Assembly: GCA_023248175.1 (NCBI GenBank)
Contig: JAHFFC010000059.1
Location: 1 to 6,205 of the forward strand
Direction of reading: 5' to 3'
DNA length: 6,205 nt
Source: Candidatus Omnitrophota bacterium
GTDB lineage: Bacteria; Omnitrophota; Gorgyraeia; JACOVV01
Every line of letters starts with the position of its first letter. Position 1 is the stretch's first letter. The notes below the pieces were generated by a model. That model saw only the letters and a program-made list of their open reading frames with translations. It ran no database searches and was not told the DNA's origin. Positions 1 to 5,757 of the stretch are shown one piece after another. Both the position numbers and the translations under genes were made by a program.

Positions 1-106
1 TCTCCGGCTCGAAATCGAGTTTTTTGTCAGATGTGACATTCCTCAGTTCTCCGATTTTCCGCTCGATCTCAACGATCGGTTTCTCGAAATCTAGTTCTCC
101 AGCCAT
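1..106 (-). CDS. accA: Acetyl-CoA carboxylase carboxyltransferase subunit alpha, N-terminal fragment (runs off left edge)
   Basis: Only the first 35 codons are in the window. They translate as MAGELDFEKPIVEIERKIGE, followed by a charged stretch ending KLDFEPE. The LDFE-[KQ]PI-x-E-[IL]-E-x-KI-x-[ES]-L pattern is the characteristic start of bacterial AccA, whose N-terminal helical segment precedes the crotonase-fold carboxyltransferase domain. AccA pairs with AccD to transfer the carboxyl group from carboxy-biotin to acetyl-CoA, making malonyl-CoA for fatty acid synthesis in the cytoplasm. The ATG at 106-104 is preceded by AGGAG with a 6-nt spacer, so the start is well supported. A MITE-like element lies directly upstream, between this gene and the L,D-transpeptidase gene on the same strand. 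The identification rests on a short N-terminus, but the pattern is distinctive. The catalytic region cannot be examined. Confidence 0.85.
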   Translation of the reverse strand, partial: MAGELDFEKPIVEIERKIGELRNVTSDKKLDFEPE

Positions 107-112
107 TTGATA

Positions 113-117
113 CTCCT
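113..117 (-). promoter_or_regulatory. Shine-Dalgarno of accA, lying inside a target-site duplication
   Basis: Read on the minus strand, AGGAG at 117-113 is followed by the 6-nt spacer TATCAA and the accA ATG. The same bases belong to the direct repeat CTCCTAA (plus strand 113-119), which recurs at 226-232 on the far side of the 106-bp element. The ribosome binding site therefore appears to have been duplicated when the element inserted, leaving accA with an intact copy. Confidence 0.7.
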
Positions 118-119
118 AA

Positions 120-225
120 CTCACCTTACGCAGTTCCCCTGTGTCCCACCTTCAGGGGGTTCTTTTCGCCTGAGGCGAGCACTTCGCTACGGTTCGTTCA
201 GAATGACAGCACTGCGTAAGGTGAG
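120..225. mobile_element. MITE-like non-coding element, copy A (106 bp), with 15-bp inverted ends and 7-bp target duplication
   Basis: The ends are a perfect 15-bp inverted repeat: CTCACCTTACGCAGT at 120-134 and its reverse complement at 211-225. Immediately outside, CTCCTAA occurs at 113-119 and again at 226-232, a perfect 7-bp direct repeat that looks like a target-site duplication. The interior has no plausible reading frame. It contains two hairpins: CCCCTG/CAGGGG (136-141 with 153-158) and TCGCC-TGA-GGCGA (166-178). A second copy in inverted orientation lies at 5435-5577 and matches over 46 bp (180-225) and 50 bp (130-179) without mismatch. Terminal inverted repeats, target duplication, small size and absence of a transposase fit a miniature inverted-repeat transposable element moved in trans. 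It separates the L,D-transpeptidase gene from accA. No transposase that could mobilise it is in the window. Confidence 0.8.
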
Positions 226-235
226 CTCCTAAGAT

Positions 236-928
236 TCAAGACTTCCCTTTATTAGCTTCTTCTAAACTGTCAACGATCTTGACTTGCGTTCCCTCAGGCA
301 ACAACGCATAAAGTTCCTCAACATCTTCGTTGAGCATTCTCACACACCCAGCCGTCACCGCCTGTCCAATCTTTTCTGGTTCAACCGTGCCATGAATACC
401 ATAGCCCTTCGGATAATCCTTGGATGAAATCCCCAGCCACCGTGTCCCCAGAATATTGTCGGCGCTCCCCGGTGGAATCACCGCCCCTGTCTTGTACCAA
501 ACTGGATTAACGAGCCGGGTTACGATAGTGAAATCCCCGGTCGGTGTTGAATGATCTTTCCCCGTGGAAACCGCATAAGTTTTTATCGCTTTCCCATCTA
601 GGCGAAGTTCCAGCTTGTTATCTACTTTAGTGACCACCACGTCAAATTTCCCGGGTGGAATTTTCAGTTTCTCTCCGACTCTAATCATCTCTCCCTGGAG
701 CCTATTCAGCTGTTTCAGCAGATCAACGGTTGTGCCGCATTGCCGGGCAATTTTGATAAGGGAATCCCCGGGCTCAACAGTATGTTCCGTACTTTGTTCT
801 GAAAGAACTTCCATCACATTGAGCGAACCCTCCTGTTTCGGCGCCGAGTGATTCTTTGACAGACCGAACCAAACCAACAACCCGCCGCAAATCAACACCA
901 TCATCAGCACCAGCCATCGTTTATTCAT
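236..928 (-). CDS. LysM domain L,D-transpeptidase (YkuD/ErfK family), membrane anchored
   Basis: A 230-residue protein predicted to remodel peptidoglycan by forming or swapping L,D-cross-links in the periplasm or cell wall. Residues about 4-23 are a hydrophobic signal anchor; the residue before the Cys there is Ile, so it is not a good lipobox. A linker is followed by one LysM peptidoglycan-binding domain (about 48-92, with HTVEPGDSLIKIA and the closing VGEKLKIPPG). A YkuD catalytic domain follows (about 97-220) with STGKDHSTPTGDF, YGIHGT and the active-site motif AGCVRM, in which Cys195, Arg197 and His179 are the expected catalytic residues. All key residues are present, so it should be active. 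The upstream gene ends in TGA and the next bases are GTGATG. The ATG at 928 is preferred over the GTG at 931 because the GGGGG of the preceding codons lies 6 nt upstream of it. Coupling to the upstream PAP2-like gene suggests co-translation. Confidence 0.93.
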   Translation of the reverse strand: MNKRWLVLMMVLICGGLLVWFGLSKNHSAPKQEGSLNVMEVLSEQSTEHTVEPGDSLIKIARQCGTTVDLLKQLNRLQGEMIRVGEKLKIPPGKFDVVVTKVDNKLELRLDGKAIKTYAVSTGKDHSTPTGDFTIVTRLVNPVWYKTGAVIPPGSADNILGTRWLGISSKDYPKGYGIHGTVEPEKIGQAVTAGCVRMLNEDVEELYALLPEGTQVKIVDSLEEANKGKS

Positions 929-931
929 CAC

Positions 932-1405
932 TCACCCCCACAAGTTTTGGCACATCAAAGCCATTGCCACCCCAAGAATACCCCCCACAACCACTTGAAT
1001 AGGAGTATGCCCAATTAACTCCTTTAATCTTTCGTCGCGGATTCCCTTATTCAAATAGATATCGTCTATGATTCGATTGAGAATACCGGCTTGTCTCCCA
1101 GCAGAGCGCCGAACCCCTTGAGCATCAAACATCGTCACCAGACTGAAAATCAGAGTTACCGCAAATAACGGGCTGTCAAACCCCATCCGGATACCAACCG
1201 CGGTCGCCAAGGCGCTCACACCGGCAGCGTGAGCGCTCGGCATTCCGCCTGTCCCGGCAATCCATTTAAAATTGAAACGTTGCCCCTGGAATAGCAGGAA
1301 TAATATTTTGAGCGTTTGCGCAATAAACCAGGTGAGAAGGGTCGTAAGGAAAATTTCATTCTTCCAGATTTCGGCAATGAAATCTCGCATGCTAGAAGTT
1401 GTCAC
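932..1405 (-). CDS. Divergent PAP2 family membrane protein (DUF212, YuiD-like)
   Basis: A 157-residue integral membrane protein of the DUF212 family, distantly related to type-2 phosphatidic acid phosphatases and vanadium haloperoxidases. Family motifs are visible in order: GGMPSAHAAGVSALATAVG (53-71), FDAQGVRRSAGRQA (93-106) and LKELIGHTPIQVVVGGILG (127-145). The PSAH and GHTP histidines correspond to the PAP2 active-site histidines. Hydrophobic segments lie near 18-38, 56-75, 79-93 and 134-152. The length is typical of the family. The biological substrate is unknown; a lipid or undecaprenyl-type phosphate is only an inference, made plausible by the cell-wall gene that follows. The chosen start is a GTG whose G is also the last base of the preceding stop (TAGTG), a translational-coupling arrangement. 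The ATG at 1390 is the alternative, and neither has a clear Shine-Dalgarno. The stop abuts the L,D-transpeptidase start. Confidence 0.9.
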   Translation of the reverse strand: MTTSSMRDFIAEIWKNEIFLTTLLTWFIAQTLKILFLLFQGQRFNFKWIAGTGGMPSAHAAGVSALATAVGIRMGFDSPLFAVTLIFSLVTMFDAQGVRRSAGRQAGILNRIIDDIYLNKGIRDERLKELIGHTPIQVVVGGILGVAMALMCQNLWG

Positions 1406-2007
1406 TAAATCTGGCCATCTTTAGCCAATGGAGCCACTGGCGACAATGGGGCTGGCGTTACTTCAACCGTTCCATGGTTGCGGAGTATCAGCCTCCCCTC
1501 CCGGATGAGAAACCCCCTGTTTCCGGCAATAAGCATCTGGCGATCCTTATTTTTTAAAGTCCTTTTTTTTTCCTCAACTCGGTGTTGTTTGATATTCTTG
1601 ATAGCCTGTTTTAAAACCGTGATATCCTGAAATTTCTTCTCGAGTAATTCCTTTTCCGATGTTAAAATGGTTACTCTCTTTTCTAATATCTGCCGGCTCT
1701 CAAGCAGGGTATTCACTTTTTCAATGAGCGGTTTATCCCGATCCCCCAACGCGGAAAGCTGAAACTGAGCCTGGCTCAAAGTCTTTTCAATCGCTGACAG
1801 TTCACTCTTTGCATGGTCAAGTTCCTGCTCAACTCCCTTTTTCTCAACGATCACCTTCTGTAACTCATCAACCCTTTTGCTATATTCCGTTTCCATCTGC
1901 TGAATCACAGCATCGGCATGTTTTGTGACCCGTCTCATGGTAAAGTGTTGATAGGCAACTAAAAATAGCAACGATCCAATGAGTATCCATCGCGTCGGTC
2001 GTCCCAT
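1405..2007 (-). CDS. Membrane-anchored coiled-coil protein of unknown function
   Basis: I do not recognise this 200-residue protein. The N-terminus has a positively charged start (MGRPTR) and one hydrophobic segment (about 7-20), which suggests a single-pass inner-membrane anchor. Residues about 28-150 are almost entirely charged, Gln- and Leu-rich helix with heptad-like spacing, a long coiled coil. A short segment around 155-178 (AGNRGFLIREGRLILRNHG) looks like a small beta-rich patch, followed by a Pro/Ala-rich tail (PAPLSPVAPLAKDGQI). The start is firm: AGGAG at 2017-2013 with a 5-nt spacer before the ATG. It precedes and overlaps by 1 nt the DUF212 gene, and the L,D-transpeptidase follows, so a structural or scaffolding role at the cell envelope is possible. 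That is inference from context only. No enzyme motif is visible. Confidence 0.8.
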   Translation of the reverse strand: MGRPTRWILIGSLLFLVAYQHFTMRRVTKHADAVIQQMETEYSKRVDELQKVIVEKKGVEQELDHAKSELSAIEKTLSQAQFQLSALGDRDKPLIEKVNTLLESRQILEKRVTILTSEKELLEKKFQDITVLKQAIKNIKQHRVEEKKRTLKNKDRQMLIAGNRGFLIREGRLILRNHGTVEVTPAPLSPVAPLAKDGQI

Positions 2008-2031
2008 ATGTTCTCCTTTTCTCTATATACT

Positions 2032-2060
2032 GATATACAACAAAACTCTCCAAAATGCAA
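2032..2060 (-). promoter_or_regulatory. Possible sigma70-type promoter for the coiled-coil/PAP2/L,D-transpeptidase cluster
   Basis: In the 57-bp gap after ilvB, minus strand, TTGCAT (2060-2055) is separated by 17 bp from TATATC (2037-2032). The predicted start would be near 2025, about 18 nt before the coiled-coil gene ATG and leaving room for its AGGAG. The match is moderate, and read-through from ilvB is an equally simple explanation. I see no terminator hairpin in this gap. Confidence 0.3.
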
Positions 2061-2064
2061 ATCC

Positions 2065-3780
2065 CTACTCGATGATGACATCCTTATAAGTTTTCCCTGA
2101 TGGAATCATCGGAAGAACATGTTCCTGGTAGGGAACAATCACATCCAAAACGTAGGTTGTTTTTGCCGCCAACATCTCTTTAATGGCATCGGCAAGCTCT
2201 TTTTTCTGACTCACTTTACGCCCCGGAAGCTTAAACGAATTAGCCATTTTCACAAAATCGGGATAGGAATTTTTGTCGCTTGGATCCCCGATGTAAGTAT
2301 GCGCCCGATTCCCCTTGTAAAAGCGGTCCTCCCACTGCACTACCATTCCCAAGTGCTGATTGTTTAAGATCATCACTTTAACAGCGATTTTCTCTAGGTA
2401 AGCCGTTGCCAGTTCCTGAACATTCATCAGGAAACTGCCATCGCCGTCAATATCAACGACCTCTTTTTCAGGATGCGCCAGTTTTGCCCCCAGTGCCGCC
2501 GGAAATCCGAATCCCATCGCCCCTAATCCCGATGATGACAAAAGCTGCCGCGGCCGCGTGAATTTGTAGTGCTGGGCAGTCCACATCTGATGCTGTCCCA
2601 CGCCGACAGCGACAATCGCGTCGCCATGGGTCATCTCGCTTAAAAGCCGGATGGCGTATTGAGGAAGGATGCAATCATCGCGGTCTTTAAAATCAAACGG
2701 GTATTGTTTCTTCCACTGCTCAATTTGCTGGCGCCATTGACTGTAATCGCCCGGCTTAACTATCTTTAGAAGTTCCTCAAGAGCGTAACGGATATCGCTC
2801 ACGACCGGGATATGGACCTCCCTATTCTTGTTGATCTCGGAGGGATCAATATCCACGTGCACAATCGTCCCGTGTTCGGCAAACTTCTCCACTTTGCCAG
2901 TCACCCGGTCATCAAAACGAACGCCAAAGGCAAGTAAAAGATCCCCTTCATTGACGGCGTTGTTGGCGAAAACAGATCCGTGCATCCCCAGCATCCGGAG
3001 AGCCAGCGGATCGGTTTCAGGGAAACAGCCTAGCCCCATAACCGTCTGCGCCACTGGAATTTGTGTCTTCTTGGCAAACTTCCGCAATGCCTCCGACGCC
3101 CCGGAAGCAATAATGCCTCCTCCGACATAGAGAACCGGCCTCTTCGCCTTCGCAATCGCATCGGTGATTTGACGGAGCTGATTCGGGTGCGCGTGAATGT
3201 TCGGCTTGTAACTGCGCATCTCCACTTTTTCTGGAAACTCGGGAACCACCATCTCCTGCTGGACATCCTTAGGAATGTCCACCACGACGGGCCCGGGCCT
3301 GCCGGTGGAAGCAATGTAAAAAGCTTCCTTAATAATCCGTGGGATGTTACGAACATCCTGAACTAAATAATTGTGTTTCACGATCGGGCGGGTGACGCCG
3401 ATTACATCGGTCTCTTGGAAAGCATTCTTCCCAATCCAGTAGCGGGGCACCTGCCCCGTGATCGCTACCAAAGGAATAGAATCCATAGAGGCATCGGCAA
3501 GACCTGTGACTAGATTCGTCGCCCCGGGCCCAGAGGTAGCAATACAAACCCCAACCTTGCCGCTGGCACGGGCATACCCTTCAGCAGCGAAAACCTCCCC
3601 TTGCTCATGGCGGGGAAGAATCGTCCGGATCTTCTTGGAGTAAGTCAAGGACTGATGGAGCTCCATGCTCGCCCCGCCGGGATAGGCAAAAAGAACCTCA
3701 ACCCCCTCTCGCTCAAGGGCTTTGATCACAACCTCTGCCCCTTTTATCGGCTTCTCTGTTTTTGAGTCGTGATGTTCCAT
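2065..3780 (-). CDS. ilvB: Acetolactate synthase large (catalytic) subunit
   Basis: A full-length 571-residue thiamine-diphosphate enzyme that condenses two pyruvates to 2-acetolactate, or pyruvate with 2-oxobutyrate, as the first common step of valine, leucine and isoleucine synthesis. The N-terminal PYR domain has [15 protein letters not shown] and [18 protein letters not shown] with catalytic Glu59, then [20 protein letters not shown] and GQVPR. The central FAD-type domain spans roughly 200-340 ([11 protein letters not shown] at 286-296). The C-terminal PP domain carries the ThDP/Mg motif GDG at 446-448, 24 residues before NN at 473-474, then [20 protein letters not shown]. The tail [17 protein letters not shown] is typical of anabolic acetohydroxyacid synthases. 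Sulfonylurea-target positions appear wild type (Pro112, Trp483). No small regulatory subunit (ilvN) follows; the next gene is unrelated. No Shine-Dalgarno precedes the ATG, and a good -10 sits only 10 bp upstream, suggesting a leaderless transcript. The gene is divergent from yifB. Confidence 0.95.
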   Translation of the reverse strand: MEHHDSKTEKPIKGAEVVIKALEREGVEVLFAYPGGASMELHQSLTYSKKIRTILPRHEQGEVFAAEGYARASGKVGVCIATSGPGATNLVTGLADASMDSIPLVAITGQVPRYWIGKNAFQETDVIGVTRPIVKHNYLVQDVRNIPRIIKEAFYIASTGRPGPVVVDIPKDVQQEMVVPEFPEKVEMRSYKPNIHAHPNQLRQITDAIAKAKRPVLYVGGGIIASGASEALRKFAKKTQIPVAQTVMGLGCFPETDPLALRMLGMHGSVFANNAVNEGDLLLAFGVRFDDRVTGKVEKFAEHGTIVHVDIDPSEINKNREVHIPVVSDIRYALEELLKIVKPGDYSQWRQQIEQWKKQYPFDFKDRDDCILPQYAIRLLSEMTHGDAIVAVGVGQHQMWTAQHYKFTRPRQLLSSSGLGAMGFGFPAALGAKLAHPEKEVVDIDGDGSFLMNVQELATAYLEKIAVKVMILNNQHLGMVVQWEDRFYKGNRAHTYIGDPSDKNSYPDFVKMANSFKLPGRKVSQKKELADAIKEMLAAKTTYVLDVIVPYQEHVLPMIPSGKTYKDVIIE

Positions 3781-3790
3781 ATGAGCGGTT

Positions 3791-3819
3791 AGTATATCAC
3801 AAAACTCACTTTTTTTGAA
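3791..3819 (-). promoter_or_regulatory. Predicted ilvB promoter giving a near-leaderless transcript
   Basis: On the minus strand, TTCAAA (3819-3814, four of six matches to TTGACA) is spaced 17 bp from TATACT (3796-3791, five of six matches to TATAAT). Transcription would begin near 3784, only a few nucleotides before the ilvB ATG at 3780, which agrees with the lack of any Shine-Dalgarno there. The site lies in the 87-bp divergent region shared with yifB. I found no convincing promoter for yifB on the other strand. Confidence 0.45.
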
Positions 3820-3854
3820 AGAATTTGCCGAGTGGATACGTCTATATCTCTAAC

Positions 3855-3861
3855 AAGGAGG
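3855..3861 (+). promoter_or_regulatory. Strong Shine-Dalgarno deciding the yifB start
   Basis: AAGGAGG at 3855-3861 with a 6-nt spacer before the ATG at 3868. The frame is open 12 codons further upstream to a GTG at 3832, but those codons include the ribosome binding site itself and are not homologous to the family N-terminus, so 3868 is the start. Confidence 0.85.
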
Positions 3862-3867
3862 ATTCTC

Positions 3868-5427
3868 ATGTTATCCAAGACCTTTTCCGCAAGCCCATTA
3901 GGAATCCAAGCCTGTTTAGTCGAAGTTGAGGTAGAGTTAGCCCAAGGTCTCCCGCAGGTGATTCTTGTCGGGCTTCCGGACACCGCTCTGCGTGAGAGTC
4001 GGGATCGAATTCTCACAGCCATTCGGCAGAGTTGTTTTCCATATGAACCGCGCAAGCTCATTATTAATCTGGCGCCGGCCGATTTGCGGAAAGAGGGGTC
4101 CCTGTTTGATCTCTCTATTGCGGTCGGAATTTTGGCCGCGCAGGGAATTGTTTCTCAAGAAGCAGTCCAGCAATATGTGATGATCGGCGAACTCGCTCTG
4201 GATGGCGCCATTCGCCCTGTTCGGGGGGTCTTGCCCATCGCGCTTTCCATGGTTAAACACGGAAAACATAAATTGCTCCTCCCTGTCAGCAACGTCCGTG
4301 AAGCGAGCATCGTCAGTGGAATCGAGTGTTATCCTGTACAGAGTTTAGCAGAAACAGTCTCATTTCTGAATGGTGAGACTCCTATCTCTGCCTTTCAATT
4401 TCTACAGGACTTACCTTCCGAGGAGATAGAAACCTATCACGCTTCCTTTGACTTTGCCGATGTGCAGGGACAGTTTCAGGCCAAGCGGGCGTTAGAGATC
4501 GCCGCGGCAGGACAGCATAATGTTCTGCTGATCGGACCTCCAGGGAGTGGAAAGACGATGTTGGCTCAACGATTGCCCACCATTCTGCCGCCGATGAGCC
4601 GGGGAGAATCGCTGGAGACCAGCGCTCTTTACAGTATCGTCGGCCAATTGAATCGTGAGCGCCCACTGTTAACCCATCGCCCTTTTCGCACCCCGCATCA
4701 CTCCGCCAGCGCCGTCGCTCTCTGCGGCGGGGGAACCCACCCCCGCCCCGGCGAAATCAGTCTTGCCAATCACGGGATTCTTTTCCTGGATGAGTTTCCT
4801 GAATTCGACCGATCCACTCTGGAATCGCTGCGCCAGCCAATGGAAGAAGGAGAGATTACCATCGCGCGAATCCAGCAATCGCTCCGGTTCCCGGCGAGGT
4901 TCTTGCTGGTAGCGGCAATGAATCCCTGCCCCTGCGGATTCCTCGGCGATCCTCGCAATGAATGTTCCTGCTCTTCCCGCGAAGTCTGGCGATACCGTCA
5001 CAAAATTTCAGGACCGCTCTTGGATCGGATTGACATCCAAGTAGAGGTCCCTCCGCTCCGTTTTCATGAATTGAATTCCTCTCAGAAACAGGAATCCTCT
5101 GGAGAAATTTATGTCCGTGTAGCATCCGCCAGAGAGAAACAACTCAAGCGATTCAACGGATTGAATATTGAATGGAACGGTCAAATGTTTCATCGCCTCA
5201 TCAAAAAATTCTGCACATTAGGCGATGTGGAATCCAATTTATTGCGTCAGGCGATGGAAACCTTCGGCTTGAGCGCCCGCGCCCACGACAAGATATTGAA
5301 GGTAGCACGAACCATTGCCGACTTGGCCGGAAGTGAGCATATCAAAGTGGAACACTTAGCCGAGGCGATTCAGTACCGGAACTTAGATAAAGCGATTGGA
5401 AACCGGGCTTGCATTTTGCAGAATTGA
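3868..5427 (+). CDS. comM: YifB/ComM family AAA+ ATPase (Mg chelatase-like)
   Basis: A complete 519-residue protein of the YifB/ComM family. Vibrio ComM is a hexameric helicase that drives branch migration during natural transformation. In most bacteria the family role is unproven, and despite the name it is not a true magnesium chelatase. Residues about 1-170 form the ChlI N-terminal domain with a Lon-protease-like fold (MLSKTFSASPLGIQACLVEV, LVGLPDTALRESRDRI, INLAPADLRKEGSLFDL). The AAA+ module covers about 190-395: Walker A GPPGSGKT (223-230), the FRTPHHSAS motif (273-281), Walker B ILFLDEF (304-310), and GPLLDRID (382-389). A Cys cluster MNPCPCGFLGDPRNECSCS (Cys354, 356, 366, 368) resembles a metal-binding site. 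The C-terminal helical domain (about 400-515) ends in GLSARAHDKILKVARTIADL. The length is typical and no key residue is missing. It is transcribed alone, divergent from ilvB, with a MITE-like repeat 7 nt after its stop. Confidence 0.95.
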   Translation: MLSKTFSASPLGIQACLVEVEVELAQGLPQVILVGLPDTALRESRDRILTAIRQSCFPYEPRKLIINLAPADLRKEGSLFDLSIAVGILAAQGIVSQEAVQQYVMIGELALDGAIRPVRGVLPIALSMVKHGKHKLLLPVSNVREASIVSGIECYPVQSLAETVSFLNGETPISAFQFLQDLPSEEIETYHASFDFADVQGQFQAKRALEIAAAGQHNVLLIGPPGSGKTMLAQRLPTILPPMSRGESLETSALYSIVGQLNRERPLLTHRPFRTPHHSASAVALCGGGTHPRPGEISLANHGILFLDEFPEFDRSTLESLRQPMEEGEITIARIQQSLRFPARFLLVAAMNPCPCGFLGDPRNECSCSSREVWRYRHKISGPLLDRIDIQVEVPPLRFHELNSSQKQESSGEIYVRVASAREKQLKRFNGLNIEWNGQMFHRLIKKFCTLGDVESNLLRQAMETFGLSARAHDKILKVARTIADLAGSEHIKVEHLAEAIQYRNLDKAIGNRACILQN

Positions 5428-5434
5428 TTAGTAG

Positions 5435-5577
5435 CTCACCTTACGCAGTGCTGTCATTCTGAACGAACCGTAGCGAAGTGAGCTTGCACTGAGCGAGCGA
5501 AGCGAGTCGAAGTGCTCGCCTCAGGCGAAAAGAACCCCCTGAAGGTGGGACACAGGGGAACTGCTACGTAACATGAG
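5435..5577. mobile_element. MITE-like non-coding element, copy B (143 bp), inverted relative to copy A
   Basis: The reverse complement of the element at 120-225. Bases 5435-5480 and 5515-5564 match it without mismatch (46 and 50 bp). Between these arms copy B has 34 extra bases (5481-5514), flanked by the direct repeat CGAAGTG (5474-5480 and 5508-5514), so copy A could derive from the long form by a repeat-mediated deletion. The left terminal repeat CTCACCTTACGCAGT (5435-5449) is intact. The right one (5560-5577) carries a 3-base insertion and two changes. The flanks TTAGTAG and TTCTTTA do not match, so no target duplication is visible and this copy is probably older or damaged at one end. 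The TCGCC/GGCGA and CCCCTG/CAGGGG hairpins are retained, and GCACT (5486-5490) can pair with AGTGC (5511-5515). No coding potential is seen. The element begins 7 nt after the yifB stop. Confidence 0.8.
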
Positions 5578-5659
5578 TTCTTTATGTATCTGTAACTTGT
5601 AGAGAAGATTATCGTTGTAAAAGAGAGTCAAAGAGCCGATAATGGGTTTAGGCAGAGGG

Positions 5660-5680
5660 GGAGAATGGGTAACTTTCTCC
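5660..5680 (+). other. Short hairpin over an alternative nfo start
   Basis: GGAGAA (5660-5665) can pair with TTCTCC (5675-5680) around a 9-nt loop. The stem covers part of a purine-rich Shine-Dalgarno-like run (5654-5663) and an ATG at 5665 that is in frame with the nfo gene. If that ATG is used, the hairpin could limit its translation; otherwise it may be coincidence. Apart from this, the 180 bp between the repeat and position 5758 shows no further gene, terminator or clear promoter. Confidence 0.25.
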
Positions 5681-5757
5681 TTACGCGTCAGGCATTTGTC
5701 TTCATTTTGCAGGATCATGGTTTTAGCCTCAAACGACAAATCGGTTCTCATCAGCAA

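Noticed and set aside
120..225. Inverted ends of copy A considered as a rho-independent terminator of the L,D-transpeptidase gene
   Set aside because: The arms are about 75 bp apart and no U-tract follows either arm; the flanking 7-bp direct repeat and the second copy fit a transposed element better. A termination effect remains possible.
615..851. Open frame of 78 codons on the plus strand opposite the L,D-transpeptidase
   Set aside because: It lies wholly antisense to a gene with clear LysM and YkuD motifs, has low-complexity Ser/Thr/Cys-rich content and no ribosome binding site.
2828..3366. Overlapping open frames of about 100 codons opposite and alongside ilvB
   Set aside because: They are shadows of the strongly conserved ilvB coding sequence and show no family motif.
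3789..4269. Minus-strand frames of 90 and 110 codons opposite the start of yifB
   Set aside because: They run antisense through the conserved ChlI domain and the divergent promoter region, with Arg/Ser-rich shadow-type composition.
120..5577. The two repeat copies considered as a CRISPR array or as phage attachment sites
   Set aside because: There are only two copies, inverted and over 5 kb apart, with housekeeping genes between and no integrase or cas gene.
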